The position numbers and the translations under genes are program-made. Positions 42,327 through 51,061 of a stretch of 64,000 nucleotides of DNA are shown piece after piece; positions within the stretch are counted from its first letter, which is position 1; each line of letters opens with the position of its first letter. The notes below the pieces were generated by a model, which was given only the letters and a program-made list of their open reading frames with translations, had not been told where the DNA came from and made no database searches. The DNA is from a virus, in the IMG/VR virus record IMGVR_UViG_3300028608_000008, positions 60,246 through 124,245 of that record; one strand, given 5' to 3'.

Positions 42327-42836
42327 ATGACTACTGAAAACGTTCAACCAACCGTCGAAACCATACTCGCCAAAATCGACATTGGCGAAAAGCCGAAACG
42401 GGGTCGCAAGAAAACTGGCGTGACTGTCCGCCCAATTTCCCGTTCCGGCCCGCGCATGCAGGTCAAACCGGACGAAGTGATTGAGTACGCCGCGTTGATG
42501 ATTGCGGTTATCGGCAAACGCAACAATTTGACCCGCTGGCAAATGCGTAAAAGCATGGTGCGTGAACTTTGCCAGACTGGTATCCGTTCCCGCTTGTATG
42601 ATGAATTGTCGGATTGTTTGTCGGAATACGGCGTCATGATGATGGACGTTAGCGACAAGTATTTCGCATTCCTGCAAACTGACAAAACCAATTCGTGGCG
42701 CCACGTCGGCCTGAAAGATTTGACCGAGGAAGAACGCCGCAATCCAAACATGGAAGCGATGGAAAAAGAAATCGGCTACGTCGGCCCGTGGGATGCCATG
42801 ACCGACGAAGAACGCGCTGAATACGAAGACGCATAA
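42327..42836 (+). CDS. Hypothetical protein
   Basis: 169 residues from ATG 42327 with TGGGAA upstream (ATG 42312 has no site). Basic N-terminal region (KPKRGRKKTGVTVRP), then helical with a Met-rich middle. May bind nucleic acid; no named domain. Confidence 0.7.
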   Translation: MTTENVQPTVETILAKIDIGEKPKRGRKKTGVTVRPISRSGPRMQVKPDEVIEYAALMIAVIGKRNNLTRWQMRKSMVRELCQTGIRSRLYDELSDCLSEYGVMMMDVSDKYFAFLQTDKTNSWRHVGLKDLTEEERRNPNMEAMEKEIGYVGPWDAMTDEERAEYEDA

Positions 42837-42850
42837 CTGCAAACATTTTC

Positions 42851-42870
42851 GGGGCGGCTTCGGTCGCCCC
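42851..42870 (+). promoter_or_regulatory. UUCG-type hairpin
   Basis: GGGGCGGC-TTCG-GTCGCCCC, eight pairs (one G-U), following AACTGCAAACATTTT. It lacks a T-run. Confidence 0.68.
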
Positions 42871-42889
42871 ATTCTCTGAGGTACGCATC

Positions 42890-43417
42890 ATGCACGACTT
42901 TTTCGAAAAGCTTTTCCAACTTTTGTTTGCTTGGCTTCCGTCAATGACTTGGACAGTTGAAATGTCTACGGAATCCGGCATGGGTAAAGCAAAGGCGTTT
43001 CTGGTGATGGTTGTTGCCGGATTCCTGCTGTACAAACATTTGGTCAAACCCGTGGTGATTACCTGCTGGGCAATCTTCTGGAGTTTGGTCTGCGCGTTGT
43101 CGGTAATCGGCGTTAGCATTTACGCCGCGTACAAACACAAACGTTTGGGGCAACTGCACTGGCATCGTTTGCCGACTGTGATTTTGTCGCGCTGGTTTGG
43201 TTTCATGGCCGATGGATACAACAGCACGACCGTTACCCACGCGCACTACATTTGGCGCAGCCCGTTCGATTGGACATTGCGTGCCCAAGCGTTTCGGGAA
43301 AAGCAGCCGCGTGAAAAAGTCACCGACAATATTTGTGATGAAGACGAAGACGATGACTTCGACCTGCCCGAAGAATCGTTCAAACATTTAGGCGTTGATA
43401 AGGAATCCGAAAAATGA
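42890..43417 (+). CDS. Multi-segment membrane protein
   Basis: 175 residues; ATG after GAGGTACGC. Hydrophobic segments ~35-55 and ~58-81, with a Trp-rich amphipathic start; acidic cytosolic end (CDEDEDDDFDLPEE). Shares a P-V/I..W..IYA..KH..W..LP order with the following gene. Inner-membrane location inferred. Confidence 0.7.
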   Translation: MHDFFEKLFQLLFAWLPSMTWTVEMSTESGMGKAKAFLVMVVAGFLLYKHLVKPVVITCWAIFWSLVCALSVIGVSIYAAYKHKRLGQLHWHRLPTVILSRWFGFMADGYNSTTVTHAHYIWRSPFDWTLRAQAFREKQPREKVTDNICDEDEDDDFDLPEESFKHLGVDKESEK

Positions 43418-43719
43418 ATGAAGCACTGGTGCTGTTGTTGATTTTGGTTGCATTGTTTTGGCGTTCGATCATCTGGCCGATTCTCCACGCTACCGCCGCC
43501 GTTATTAGCTGGCACCTGTTGTTCATCTACGCAATGTGGAAACACGAAGCGTTTAGCGAAATCAAATGGCGGAACCTGCCACGGCATATGTGGCGCGAGT
43601 TTGTGCAATGGCTCGAATGTGTTCCGGACAATTGCAGCAACGATATGTTTTACTGGGGCGGCGTTTTTGTTTGGCACGTCAAACCCTATATCCCTGAGCA
43701 AAAGGAACCGCAAGCATGA
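43414..43719 (+). CDS. Small membrane protein, likely paralogue of the previous
   Basis: 101 residues, ATGA overlap. Hydrophobic start (~4-40) with IWPILH, then IYAMWKHEAFSEIKWRNLP, matching the IYAAYKHKRLGQLHWHRLP stretch of the upstream protein. The C-terminal soluble part ends Pro/Glu-rich. Confidence 0.68.
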   Translation: MNEALVLLLILVALFWRSIIWPILHATAAVISWHLLFIYAMWKHEAFSEIKWRNLPRHMWREFVQWLECVPDNCSNDMFYWGGVFVWHVKPYIPEQKEPQA

Positions 43720-44264
43720 CTTTGAAAATCGAAGGTTACGAACTGACCCAACTGGAAACCCTCGGCAAAAGTGTTGAGACGGTAGACACCCGCAAACTTT
43801 CTATCAGCGGTGACGCGCAGTACGTCGCGCAGGTTTACTTGACGCTCGGTTTGTTTGCGCCTGTTGTGCAAGAACTGAAAAAGCGGGTAGACGCGGAAGG
43901 CCCAGTGTTTAAACTGACCCGCGAACAGGAAAACGCCCGAATCAGTTTGGGGATTACCGAAGCCGAAGCGCTGGAAATGGCAAACAGTGGCAAACAGCAA
44001 CCGCCTGCCGTGTCCGCTATTGTCCCAAGCGAAGCGCTGCCTTTCGGTTTCCTGTTGCCGAAAGATGGCGAAGCACGGGAACACGCTGTAAAACATTTGC
44101 GCTGGGTACTGCACTCCACCCACAAAGGTTCCGCAAACTCGGACAACCTGACCGACAAAAAGTTTGCAAGTTGGATGCTTGGACTGTATGACGCGTTTCT
44201 GCCAATCCTAACCAGAAACGAAATGGCCTATGTGTTTGCAGGCGCTGGCGTGGAGAAATCGTAA
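43716..44264 (+). CDS. Hypothetical protein
   Basis: 182 residues, ATGA overlap. Soluble, helical; conserved-looking LPFGFLLPKDGEAREHAV stretch. Stop overlaps the next start (TAATG). No family. Confidence 0.7.
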   Translation: MTLKIEGYELTQLETLGKSVETVDTRKLSISGDAQYVAQVYLTLGLFAPVVQELKKRVDAEGPVFKLTREQENARISLGITEAEALEMANSGKQQPPAVSAIVPSEALPFGFLLPKDGEAREHAVKHLRWVLHSTHKGSANSDNLTDKKFASWMLGLYDAFLPILTRNEMAYVFAGAGVEKS

Positions 44265-45073
44265 TGAAAAAGTTGCATGAGCCAGTTCAACCGAAACGCG
44301 GTGTTCGTTTGCCGTCGCAGGAAGCACAATCCGTTGCCGGTGCCGTTTTCAGAATCATTGAAGAAATGCGCACCGATACCGATTACGCCAACCTGACGCC
44401 CGAACAGTTTGCCGAAATCCTGAAAAAGCCCGAGGTGCCGGTAAGCCCGCGTGTGGTCGAACTTTTCGACCTGATGAAAAGCGCGGATGGCCTGACCGCT
44501 GCCCCGCCAAAGATTGCCGAAATGATTTTGTTGCTGGTCGGTGAAATGCTCGGCCAGCAAATGGTCAACTTCGATACGGACCGTTTCGAGAATTGCGAAT
44601 ACGCATTCGATTGGACGGCACGCGATCAGGCCAGCGTGATGACGCCGCAAATGTTGGATGCGACTTTGAAGGTCATGGCCTACGCAATGGTTGCATCAAC
44701 TATCGGTCGCCGTCGTGGGTATCCGTCGTGCAGCGCCAAGCCAAACGAATACCTGTACGGCGAAGATGTTTTCCGGCGCCAGCTTTTGGAGTCAGAACTG
44801 TTTCGCGGTTTCGGTTTCCGCATTCACTGCCGTCGCGTGCGCAACATGCGAAACGAAGAACCGTATGCGCGTTACACCGAAGACCATTCGAAAATGCAGT
44901 GGCTGCTCAAACAAATGGTTTTGACCGGTGCGTTGTTTGGTTTCATTCCGAGAAAGGACGCGGTGTTTATGGCGTCGTCGTATTCGGCAGTCGAGTGGGA
45001 CTGGCTGTTTACCGATCCGATCATCGCACACAAACTTTACAAGCGCGCAATGGAACGTTTGGAACGTGACTGA
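44264..45073 (+). CDS. Hypothetical protein
   Basis: 269 residues. Helical N-terminal half; Arg/Cys-rich region (HCRRVRNMRNEEPYARY). Overlaps the GNAT gene by eight bases (GTGACTGA). No catalytic motif recognised. Confidence 0.72.
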   Translation: MKKLHEPVQPKRGVRLPSQEAQSVAGAVFRIIEEMRTDTDYANLTPEQFAEILKKPEVPVSPRVVELFDLMKSADGLTAAPPKIAEMILLLVGEMLGQQMVNFDTDRFENCEYAFDWTARDQASVMTPQMLDATLKVMAYAMVASTIGRRRGYPSCSAKPNEYLYGEDVFRRQLLESELFRGFGFRIHCRRVRNMRNEEPYARYTEDHSKMQWLLKQMVLTGALFGFIPRKDAVFMASSYSAVEWDWLFTDPIIAHKLYKRAMERLERD

Positions 45074-45473
45074 AACCAAGATCAAGTCGCAAATCAAACA
45101 GTTTGACGGCGAGTGTTCCACTGCCTACGTTTTGTTTGCAGACGGCAAGTGGGCATCGCACGCGGAAGTTCGCGACGAAGGCCAGTTCTATTCGCTTGAG
45201 GACGTGTCAACAGTTGAAAAGTTTCGGCGCCGTGGGTTCATGCGCCAACTGTTGCTGCACATCAAAGCGGAATGTCAGAACCGTGAGTTTCGTTTGATTG
45301 TTGCGCCCGACAATCACGAAGCAATCGTGCTCTATCTGGAATTGGGTTTCGTGTTCACCGGCGACGACACTTACCGTCAAACGTTGAAAGAGCGCGGGGC
45401 TGAGGCTTGTATTCCACCCGTTATGGAAATGCCGGAAATGGTTTGGGCATCCGGATACGTTAAGGAGAATTGA
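45066..45473 (+). CDS. GNAT-family N-acetyltransferase
   Basis: 135 residues from GTG 45066, which overlaps the upstream TGA. Motif A: VEKFRRRGFMRQLLLHI (50-66), the acetyl-CoA pyrophosphate loop in R-x-x-G-x-[GA] form; motif B: APDNHEAIVLYLELGFVFTG (80-99). GNAT enzymes move an acetyl group from acetyl-CoA to an amine; in phages targets include host proteins and toxins. The target here is unknown. GTG start and eight-base overlap suggest strong coupling to the gene upstream. Confidence 0.8.
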   Translation: MTETKIKSQIKQFDGECSTAYVLFADGKWASHAEVRDEGQFYSLEDVSTVEKFRRRGFMRQLLLHIKAECQNREFRLIVAPDNHEAIVLYLELGFVFTGDDTYRQTLKERGAEACIPPVMEMPEMVWASGYVKEN

Positions 45474-45474
45474 A

Positions 45475-45855
45475 ATGGCAAAGATGAAATGTTTTGGCTC
45501 TGAGAAACATCCGCTGTTTATGGCGCCACTGTCGATGGTGCTCCGCGATATCGCTTTCGCCAATTACGTTGTGGGTAAACCGGCAGCGCATGGCCGCAAC
45601 GTAACGCATGCAGTTGTTTTCGAAATGCCCGAGGAAGAAACCTACCCGTGGGTACTGGTGCATCACATTCGCGCAGACGACGAAATCGAACAGTCGTACA
45701 CCATTAGCGCACACTACTGTTTCCTGACCGACGAAAAAGGCGTGGAAGGTTTCAACTGTCAATCGGCCGGAACGTGGCCGTACAAAATCATTCCGCTGGA
45801 GCGGGGCGCCAAACTGTTTATCGACATTCCGAAGGTTGAGGGGATTTCACAATGA
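45475..45855 (+). CDS. Hypothetical protein
   Basis: 126 residues; ATG after AAGGAGAATTGA. Alpha/beta with His-rich centre (VLVHHIRADDEIEQSYTISAHYC). No family. Confidence 0.7.
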   Translation: MAKMKCFGSEKHPLFMAPLSMVLRDIAFANYVVGKPAAHGRNVTHAVVFEMPEEETYPWVLVHHIRADDEIEQSYTISAHYCFLTDEKGVEGFNCQSAGTWPYKIIPLERGAKLFIDIPKVEGISQ

Positions 45856-46160
45856 CCGCGCAAATCTTGAAGTTCCCGCAAAAGGCGTACAAGTGTTTCA
45901 ACCAATCGTATCGGATCAGCGGTCCGGACAAAGATTTGCACGGCGGGCCGGTGCCTCGGCAAGTTGCAGACCTGTCCCGCGATCTGGCGCCAGTTGTACA
46001 GAAGGGCAACAAGGCAATCGAAAAACGCATTCAGGATTTCCTCAAGAAAAACAATTCACGGGAATGCGGCGACCGCCACAATTTCATGTGGGTCGATTGC
46101 AAGCCCGGTAAGGTTGGCGCGTACCTCTGTTTCCGTACCTACATTTTCCACACGGGTTGA
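45852..46160 (+). CDS. Hypothetical protein
   Basis: 102 residues, ATGA overlap. Lys/Arg-rich (KKNNSRECGDRHNFMWVDC), basic. Function unknown. Confidence 0.7.
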   Translation: MTAQILKFPQKAYKCFNQSYRISGPDKDLHGGPVPRQVADLSRDLAPVVQKGNKAIEKRIQDFLKKNNSRECGDRHNFMWVDCKPGKVGAYLCFRTYIFHTG

Positions 46161-46164
46161 TAGC

Positions 46165-46359
46165 ATGCGCGAATCTCCAAACAGAATAAGGCTCGGTGCA
46201 ATCGTGCGCCGGGTCGTGCAGGAAGCAATCGTTTCGGTTTCGGAACCAGCGCAGCGCAAACTAATCGCCACCTCTATCGAACGTCAAATTGCACGGGAAT
46301 TCGCAAGCATGACGAACGCAGAGTTTGCCAAGAAATACGAAAGGTACAATCACGAATGA
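46165..46359 (+). CDS. Small basic helical protein
   Basis: 64 residues from ATG 46165, four bases after the previous stop; the ribosome site is weak (GGGTTGATAGC). Helical and Arg-rich. Overlaps the next ATGA. Real by codon use; function unknown. Confidence 0.65.
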   Translation: MRESPNRIRLGAIVRRVVQEAIVSVSEPAQRKLIATSIERQIAREFASMTNAEFAKKYERYNHE

Positions 46360-46598
46360 ACGGTTACGAATTCTTGCTGGGCATGTTCATCGTCTACTGT
46401 GTTTACAAAGTAATGGCTGGAGGCAGCTTCGACAAACTGGAATTCAAACGCGGCCTAATCAAACTGTTGCGTGATGGATTCAATCCTCCGCTCGACAAAA
46501 TCATTGAGTCTTTGGAGCAAGGCAAACCAATGCACGCCCTTGAGCATGCACGCCAACTCAAAGACGACCTAAACAAACGTCACGACTTCGAGGTATAA
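46356..46598 (+). CDS. Membrane protein, tandem family member 1
   Basis: 80 residues. N-terminal hydrophobic segment (YEFLLGMFIVYCVYKVM), then a soluble helical hairpin ending A-L-E-H-A-R-Q-L-K-D-D-L. The next two genes have the same N-terminal segment and helical tail with a 'Leu-x-x-G..A-R..L' hairpin, so the three look like tandem paralogues. Confidence 0.68.
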   Translation: MNGYEFLLGMFIVYCVYKVMAGGSFDKLEFKRGLIKLLRDGFNPPLDKIIESLEQGKPMHALEHARQLKDDLNKRHDFEV

Positions 46599-46602
46599 AC
46601 AA

Positions 46603-46875
46603 ATGATCCTTTCTTTCCTGCTGAACAACTCCACCGTTATCTGGACCCTTATTGCCATTTTCCTTGTACTGGTTTTGTCGCTGCACTTCTTTATCATGCG
46701 TACCCGTGCCCGCGACGCTGCCGATATGAAAGAACTTTCCACGTTGCGGTTTGAGCGTGCGTTGATTCTTCCGGAACTGAAATCGGCAATCGACCTGCTG
46801 TATTCCGGCAAGGTCAAAGACGCCCGCAACAAGCTGTGCCGCATCCGCAATACCATCGCCCCAATCGAGGATTAA
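46603..46875 (+). CDS. Membrane protein, tandem family member 2
   Basis: 90 residues, four bases after the previous gene. Strong hydrophobic segment ~10-31 (TVIWTLIAIFLVLVLSLHFF), then LDLLYSGKVKDARNKLCRI matching the helical hairpin of its neighbours. Confidence 0.7.
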   Translation: MILSFLLNNSTVIWTLIAIFLVLVLSLHFFIMRTRARDAADMKELSTLRFERALILPELKSAIDLLYSGKVKDARNKLCRIRNTIAPIED

Positions 46876-46879
46876 CCAA

Positions 46880-47122
46880 ATGGACTTTTTCCAAATTGTC
46901 GGTTTGGCTATTTTGGTGGCATCGTGTTACGCGGCCGGTCGTTACGGCGTACACAGTGGTGCCAAACAGATGGCACCTCAAATACAGAAAGTTGTGTGCG
47001 CCCGCGTTCTGCCTTTGCTGGAAGAAGCGCGCACGGCCCTTTCCCACGGCTCTCGCAATGAAGTGCGCAGGTCGTTGGACGAAATCGAATTGTACCTGAC
47101 CGAAGATGTTAAGGAACGGTGA
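46880..47122 (+). CDS. Membrane protein, tandem family member 3
   Basis: 80 residues, four bases after the previous gene. Shorter hydrophobic segment (~4-20, FQIVGLAILVASCYAAG), then LLEEARTALSHGSRNEVRRSLDEIELYL as the helical hairpin. Stop overlaps the RlaP-type gene's ATG (TGATG). Confidence 0.68.
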   Translation: MDFFQIVGLAILVASCYAAGRYGVHSGAKQMAPQIQKVVCARVLPLLEEARTALSHGSRNEVRRSLDEIELYLTEDVKER

Positions 47123-47934
47123 TGGATCAGCAAACATTACAAAAACTGGTTGGTGAAGTTGAAGCCGAATTCGGTGTGCGCATGCTCATTGTTTCGGAAT
47201 GCAGTTCTCGCGCTTGGGGCCTCGCCACCAAAGAAAGCGATCACGACATTGCTTTCATGTATCACCAATTGCCGTGGCGTAAAGCGCTGCAAGATACTTC
47301 GACCGGCATTCACGTAAAGCGCGGCGGTGTCGATTTCCGTGGGCACGATGTTCGCCGCACGTTTGCACTGGCTTGCAATTCCAAGCTGGGCATTTACGAA
47401 ATGGTTTACAGCCCGTTGCAGTATGCGCAAGACGCGCTGGCCTATTCGACTTTGCGTGCAGTGGTCGATCACTACTACTCGCAACGCGTTCTTTTCGATT
47501 CCACTGTCGGCCACGCGAAACGCGTCTACATGAAAAGCGGTGCGTTTGATTCACCGGAAAATGTTTCGTCAAAAGACGTGCAGTACATTGTCCGTTTCGC
47601 GCAGATGGCAGCGGCGATTGCCAAAGACAAAAAGTTGCAAGTGGCAATGCACGCCCTGAACCACGGCCTGTTTTCGCCGGACGAATACGAAGTCGTGTGC
47701 AACTTGCGCAGCATGACCGTTAGCGATTTCAACACCTTCAAACAAAGTGAACTGTACCGCCGAATCATGAAACACGTCGGCGCATTGCTTGAAGAAGTTG
47801 TCGAGTTTCCAGAACGTTCGCCACGGCCAGCGGATCAGGACTACTTCGACGAAGCAAACGTACACCTTTCGATTCTACAGAAAGCGCTGTGCAACCAAAC
47901 CGATTGTCTTGAATGGACAGGTATTCTGAAATGA
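47122..47934 (+). CDS. RlaP-type predicted nucleotidyltransferase
   Basis: 270 residues from ATG 47122 with AAGGA six bases upstream. The nucleotidyltransferase core reads LIVSECSSRAWGLATKESDH-D-I-A-F: the [GS]-S-R-A-W-G helix and D40-x-D42 acid pair are the signature of the RlaP/YcgL polymerase-beta-like family (usual form GSRAWGFASPDSDYD). These proteins occur in RNA-repair contexts and in many large phages. One Gly of the signature is Ser here. Substrate unknown. Confidence 0.78.
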   Translation: MDQQTLQKLVGEVEAEFGVRMLIVSECSSRAWGLATKESDHDIAFMYHQLPWRKALQDTSTGIHVKRGGVDFRGHDVRRTFALACNSKLGIYEMVYSPLQYAQDALAYSTLRAVVDHYYSQRVLFDSTVGHAKRVYMKSGAFDSPENVSSKDVQYIVRFAQMAAAIAKDKKLQVAMHALNHGLFSPDEYEVVCNLRSMTVSDFNTFKQSELYRRIMKHVGALLEEVVEFPERSPRPADQDYFDEANVHLSILQKALCNQTDCLEWTGILK

Positions 47935-48755
47935 GCAAACCGACCGCACGCCAGTTTTTCGAGCACGTCTACGCCGACGAAATGCAGATTCCGAAAGGTC
48001 ACGTTTTCGGTGAGCCGGGTGAAATCAATTTCGAAGACCCAACCATTCGCGAAGCGGCCTACGCTGGTTTCGCGCTGGCCTACTCCATTGTGCAAGATAC
48101 GGCTTATCGCATGACGCACAGTGTGCAGACTTTGCGTGCCCGCATTCAAGCGGAAACTACGCCGGTATTGCGTGCATTGGAAGACGACCGCGCCGTGCTG
48201 GGCAATTTCGCCGCGCAAATCAATATGCACGACGCCCGCAAAGAAGGCGACGTAATCCCACTGCCGGATGTTTTCGACTTGACCCATTTGGAAAACACGG
48301 TCGAAGGCAAACTGAAATTCGAACAGCGCCTGCTGGCCCCGCGTGCAAACAAACGCATGCGCCCAATCAGCTTGCAGGAAACCCCGGCGTTTTCCGTGGC
48401 CTACGCTTTGGAATTCGACAAGTATTACCCGATTGCCTACCGCTATCAGGATTTGGTTCTGGCGAATGGTATCGGTCCGGCCAAAGAAGAATACCAGCAA
48501 AACGTTTTCGTCGTGCTGGCAATCAAAGGCGAACCCGAACTGATGGCGCTGACGTATGCGGAAAACCTGCGCGCTGCCTTCCACCGTCTGCGAACTTTCC
48601 GGGCTGCCTGCATAAACATTTGTCCAGTTGGCGAAATCCGTGCGCTGGGCAGTTCGCTGGAAGGTGGGCCAATTGAAGCACTGGTGCTGACGCTGAATAT
48701 CCACCATCACGAATTCATGAAAGCGCAAAAGTATTCGGAGAAGCAAGATGCGTAA
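47931..48755 (+). CDS. Hypothetical protein
   Basis: 274 residues from ATG 47931 (ATGA overlap with the RlaP-type gene). Helical N-terminal half; contains HDARKEGDVIPLPD and a region around AFHRLRTFRAACINI. No recognised domain. Coupling to the RlaP-type gene suggests they act together. Confidence 0.7.
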   Translation: MSKPTARQFFEHVYADEMQIPKGHVFGEPGEINFEDPTIREAAYAGFALAYSIVQDTAYRMTHSVQTLRARIQAETTPVLRALEDDRAVLGNFAAQINMHDARKEGDVIPLPDVFDLTHLENTVEGKLKFEQRLLAPRANKRMRPISLQETPAFSVAYALEFDKYYPIAYRYQDLVLANGIGPAKEEYQQNVFVVLAIKGEPELMALTYAENLRAAFHRLRTFRAACINICPVGEIRALGSSLEGGPIEALVLTLNIHHHEFMKAQKYSEKQDA

Positions 48756-49326
48756 ACAGCCCCGCGCCGGTCAGACTGTTTGGGATGGGAAAGGCTGCGC
48801 CGTGCGCCTGATTACTTGTAAACGCAAAGGCAAGTTCTTTGTTTGCGATACGTGGCGGGAAGGCGTGCGGGAAACTCTGCACCTGTTTCTGAATGGCAAA
48901 ATCGTGCGGCCCGCTGCGGGTGGATTCATCGGTAGTCCACTTGATGCGCTGTCGGTAGGTTTGCTGGGATGGCACCACAACCGAAAAAAGGCAAAACGTT
49001 CCGGGCCGCTGATGCGTTCCATTCGGAGCATAAATCGCCAGTTCCAAAAAATTCACGTTGTTACTGCACAAGCGCGGCGTGACGATGAACTCGACCGCAT
49101 TGGAAACTTTGCAAACGGTACGCAATTCCCCGACTGGTATGGCGTGCCTAGTGGCAGCCTGAGTTGCAAGGCGTGTGCCGTTGTCGATGCTACAGTCATG
49201 GTTCACGTTCCGGTGCGGGTTATCGAAGACCCAAACAATCCGGAAAACAATGGTCGTGAAGTCAGTATGCTCATGCCGAAGTCGCGTATCGACGCAATCA
49301 AAAAACTTACAGAAGGAACGAAGTAA
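48748..49326 (+). CDS. Hypothetical protein
   Basis: 192 residues, overlapping the previous gene by eight bases. Basic, with C-x-x-C (LSCKACAV) near the end and a Gly/Pro-rich turn (SPLDALSVGLLGW). No family. Confidence 0.7.
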   Translation: MRKQPRAGQTVWDGKGCAVRLITCKRKGKFFVCDTWREGVRETLHLFLNGKIVRPAAGGFIGSPLDALSVGLLGWHHNRKKAKRSGPLMRSIRSINRQFQKIHVVTAQARRDDELDRIGNFANGTQFPDWYGVPSGSLSCKACAVVDATVMVHVPVRVIEDPNNPENNGREVSMLMPKSRIDAIKKLTEGTK

Positions 49327-50325
49327 ATGTCGATGAAATATATTGTGGTTGAAGTTTCAGACTCCAAAGCCGATCCGGAAAGCGATAAATTCGTTCAGCA
49401 CTTGCCAATCATCTTTCCGAACACCCTCATTCACAAAGATATGTTTGAAGGTGTTCAGCAAAACCTGCTGATGGACGAAAACCATAGCTTCAATGTCGCC
49501 ACCTGTATCGGCGCCGGTTTCGTTGACCTGAGCAAATGGGGCGAGCATACCTGCTACGGCGAATCGGAAACTTTGGAAATCGCCAGCCGTGGCAAAGCGG
49601 ATTCCGATTTGATGGATACCTACCGCTTCACACACGGCATTGCCGACGCAGTAACGGTTGAATCGACGCTGGCCGAAATCGTTGGGCCGATGGGTTTCCT
49701 GCACAAACATCGCCGGACCCACGCAAACGAAATCCTGCAAGCGGCCGTGCAATTGACCAAACAGCATTTCGAAGATCGCCAGTTGCACCACAACGGTTTC
49801 GTTACCTGTGACGTGGTTGGCACCGCGTATTCGATCAACAAAGATCACACGATGACTTTGCCGCCGAATTTGCACATGGACTATATCAGCCCAGCTTCGA
49901 CCGTTCGCTTTGGTGGACTGTCGCACATGCTGACCATCGGTGGCGGTACGGAAGTAATCGAGATTCCGGACAACGAATTCTGCAAACTGTTGCCACGGGC
50001 ACGCACGACCGACACTGTGGTCAGTGCAATCGCGAAACGCAAAACATTCAACGGTGAAGCGATGTTTGGCGAAATGGAAATGACGCCGCTGTCGCCAATC
50101 CCGTTGGCCGACGAAAGCTTGGACCTCGAAAACTTCAAACTGTTTGCGCACGTCGGTGACTGCATCCTGCGTTCTGTAACCATGGATCAGGAAAACCTCG
50201 AAGGCTTCCTGCGCGATACCAAAGTCAGTGTGGTCACTGCAACCGTTCTGGAAATCGAAACCGAGACGCTGTACGTGTTTGAAGCGACCCTCGGCAACCT
50301 GTTCGACAAATTCAAAAAGATTTAA
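49327..50325 (+). CDS. Hypothetical protein
   Basis: 332 residues, immediately after the previous stop. Alpha/beta with a His/Asp/Gly-rich middle (HMDYISPASTVRFGGL) and strand-rich end (VTATVLEIETETLYVFEATLG). No catalytic motif that I can identify. Confidence 0.72.
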   Translation: MSMKYIVVEVSDSKADPESDKFVQHLPIIFPNTLIHKDMFEGVQQNLLMDENHSFNVATCIGAGFVDLSKWGEHTCYGESETLEIASRGKADSDLMDTYRFTHGIADAVTVESTLAEIVGPMGFLHKHRRTHANEILQAAVQLTKQHFEDRQLHHNGFVTCDVVGTAYSINKDHTMTLPPNLHMDYISPASTVRFGGLSHMLTIGGGTEVIEIPDNEFCKLLPRARTTDTVVSAIAKRKTFNGEAMFGEMEMTPLSPIPLADESLDLENFKLFAHVGDCILRSVTMDQENLEGFLRDTKVSVVTATVLEIETETLYVFEATLGNLFDKFKKI

Positions 50326-50341
50326 CCAAAGGGGCGTTACC

Positions 50342-50515
50342 ATGAAAGTATCGTTTGAAGTGTTTTTGAAAAAGGGTGGCCGCAAACAACTGGAAGCGGA
50401 AGGCAGCACCTACGCCGACTGCTTGGCGCAAATCAAAAAGACGCCGGGGTTTGTTCGTGTCGGTATTAGCCGCGTTGTGTCGGGCGCCGTTGCGAAAACG
50501 GAAGCGCCTGCATGA
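50342..50515 (+). CDS. Small hypothetical protein
   Basis: 57 residues from ATG 50342, after AAGGGGCG. Basic, alpha/beta (SFEVFLKKGGRKQLEAEG), Ala-rich end. Overlaps the next ATGA. Confidence 0.68.
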   Translation: MKVSFEVFLKKGGRKQLEAEGSTYADCLAQIKKTPGFVRVGISRVVSGAVAKTEAPA

Positions 50516-51051
50516 ATGACGGATCGGCAAGTTTCTTTTTGCTGATGATGTTGGTGGTCGCTATGCTGGCGCTCACCAACTTCCTAAATCATACAGCGAA
50601 GATGGCACGCGAAGAAGAACGAAACGAACGGTTGGGACTTCGCCCCGAATCAGAAATAAAGGCGTGGCACCTCGTTTTGATTGTTGCCGTGGTCGGACTG
50701 GGCTGCATCGCCTACACCTTTTACGAGGACTGGCACCGCAAAAACTGGAAAGGCAAAGTAGTTGTCGATGAAATACGCGAATACGAAGTTCGCAAAATCA
50801 TCAATAACCCGAATAACGGCAGCGTAATGGTGCTATTGGTAAAGCCCGGAGAAAAGGAACGCGCACCAACCGGTTATGCACGTCGAGGCAAGCCTGACCT
50901 TTGGGCCGATTTTGAAAAACCTTGCCAGACCATCGACTTGTTGCCGATTGGCTCGTTGGTCAAAGCGCATTTCGTGGCGCGCCGGTACGCGGATAGTTTC
51001 CCGACTGGCTATTACGAAAAGATTGAAGAACCTGATTCCCTTTGTCCGTAA
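50512..51051 (+). CDS. Membrane protein, two segments
   Basis: 179 residues. Hydrophobic segments ~8-22 and ~52-71 with a Glu/Arg-rich loop, then a ~105-residue soluble domain ending with C-x-T-I-D..DSLCP. The soluble domain resembles that of the next protein, so both may act outside the cytoplasm. Confidence 0.7.
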   Translation: MNDGSASFFLLMMLVVAMLALTNFLNHTAKMAREEERNERLGLRPESEIKAWHLVLIVAVVGLGCIAYTFYEDWHRKNWKGKVVVDEIREYEVRKIINNPNNGSVMVLLVKPGEKERAPTGYARRGKPDLWADFEKPCQTIDLLPIGSLVKAHFVARRYADSFPTGYYEKIEEPDSLCP

Positions 51052-51061
51052 GGAAACGAAT

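Noticed and set aside
51029-51053. Possible sixth cassette arm (CCCTTTGTCCGTAAGGAAAC)
   Set aside because: Only a partial match inside the end of a gene, with no second arm at 70-76 bases and no -10 box.
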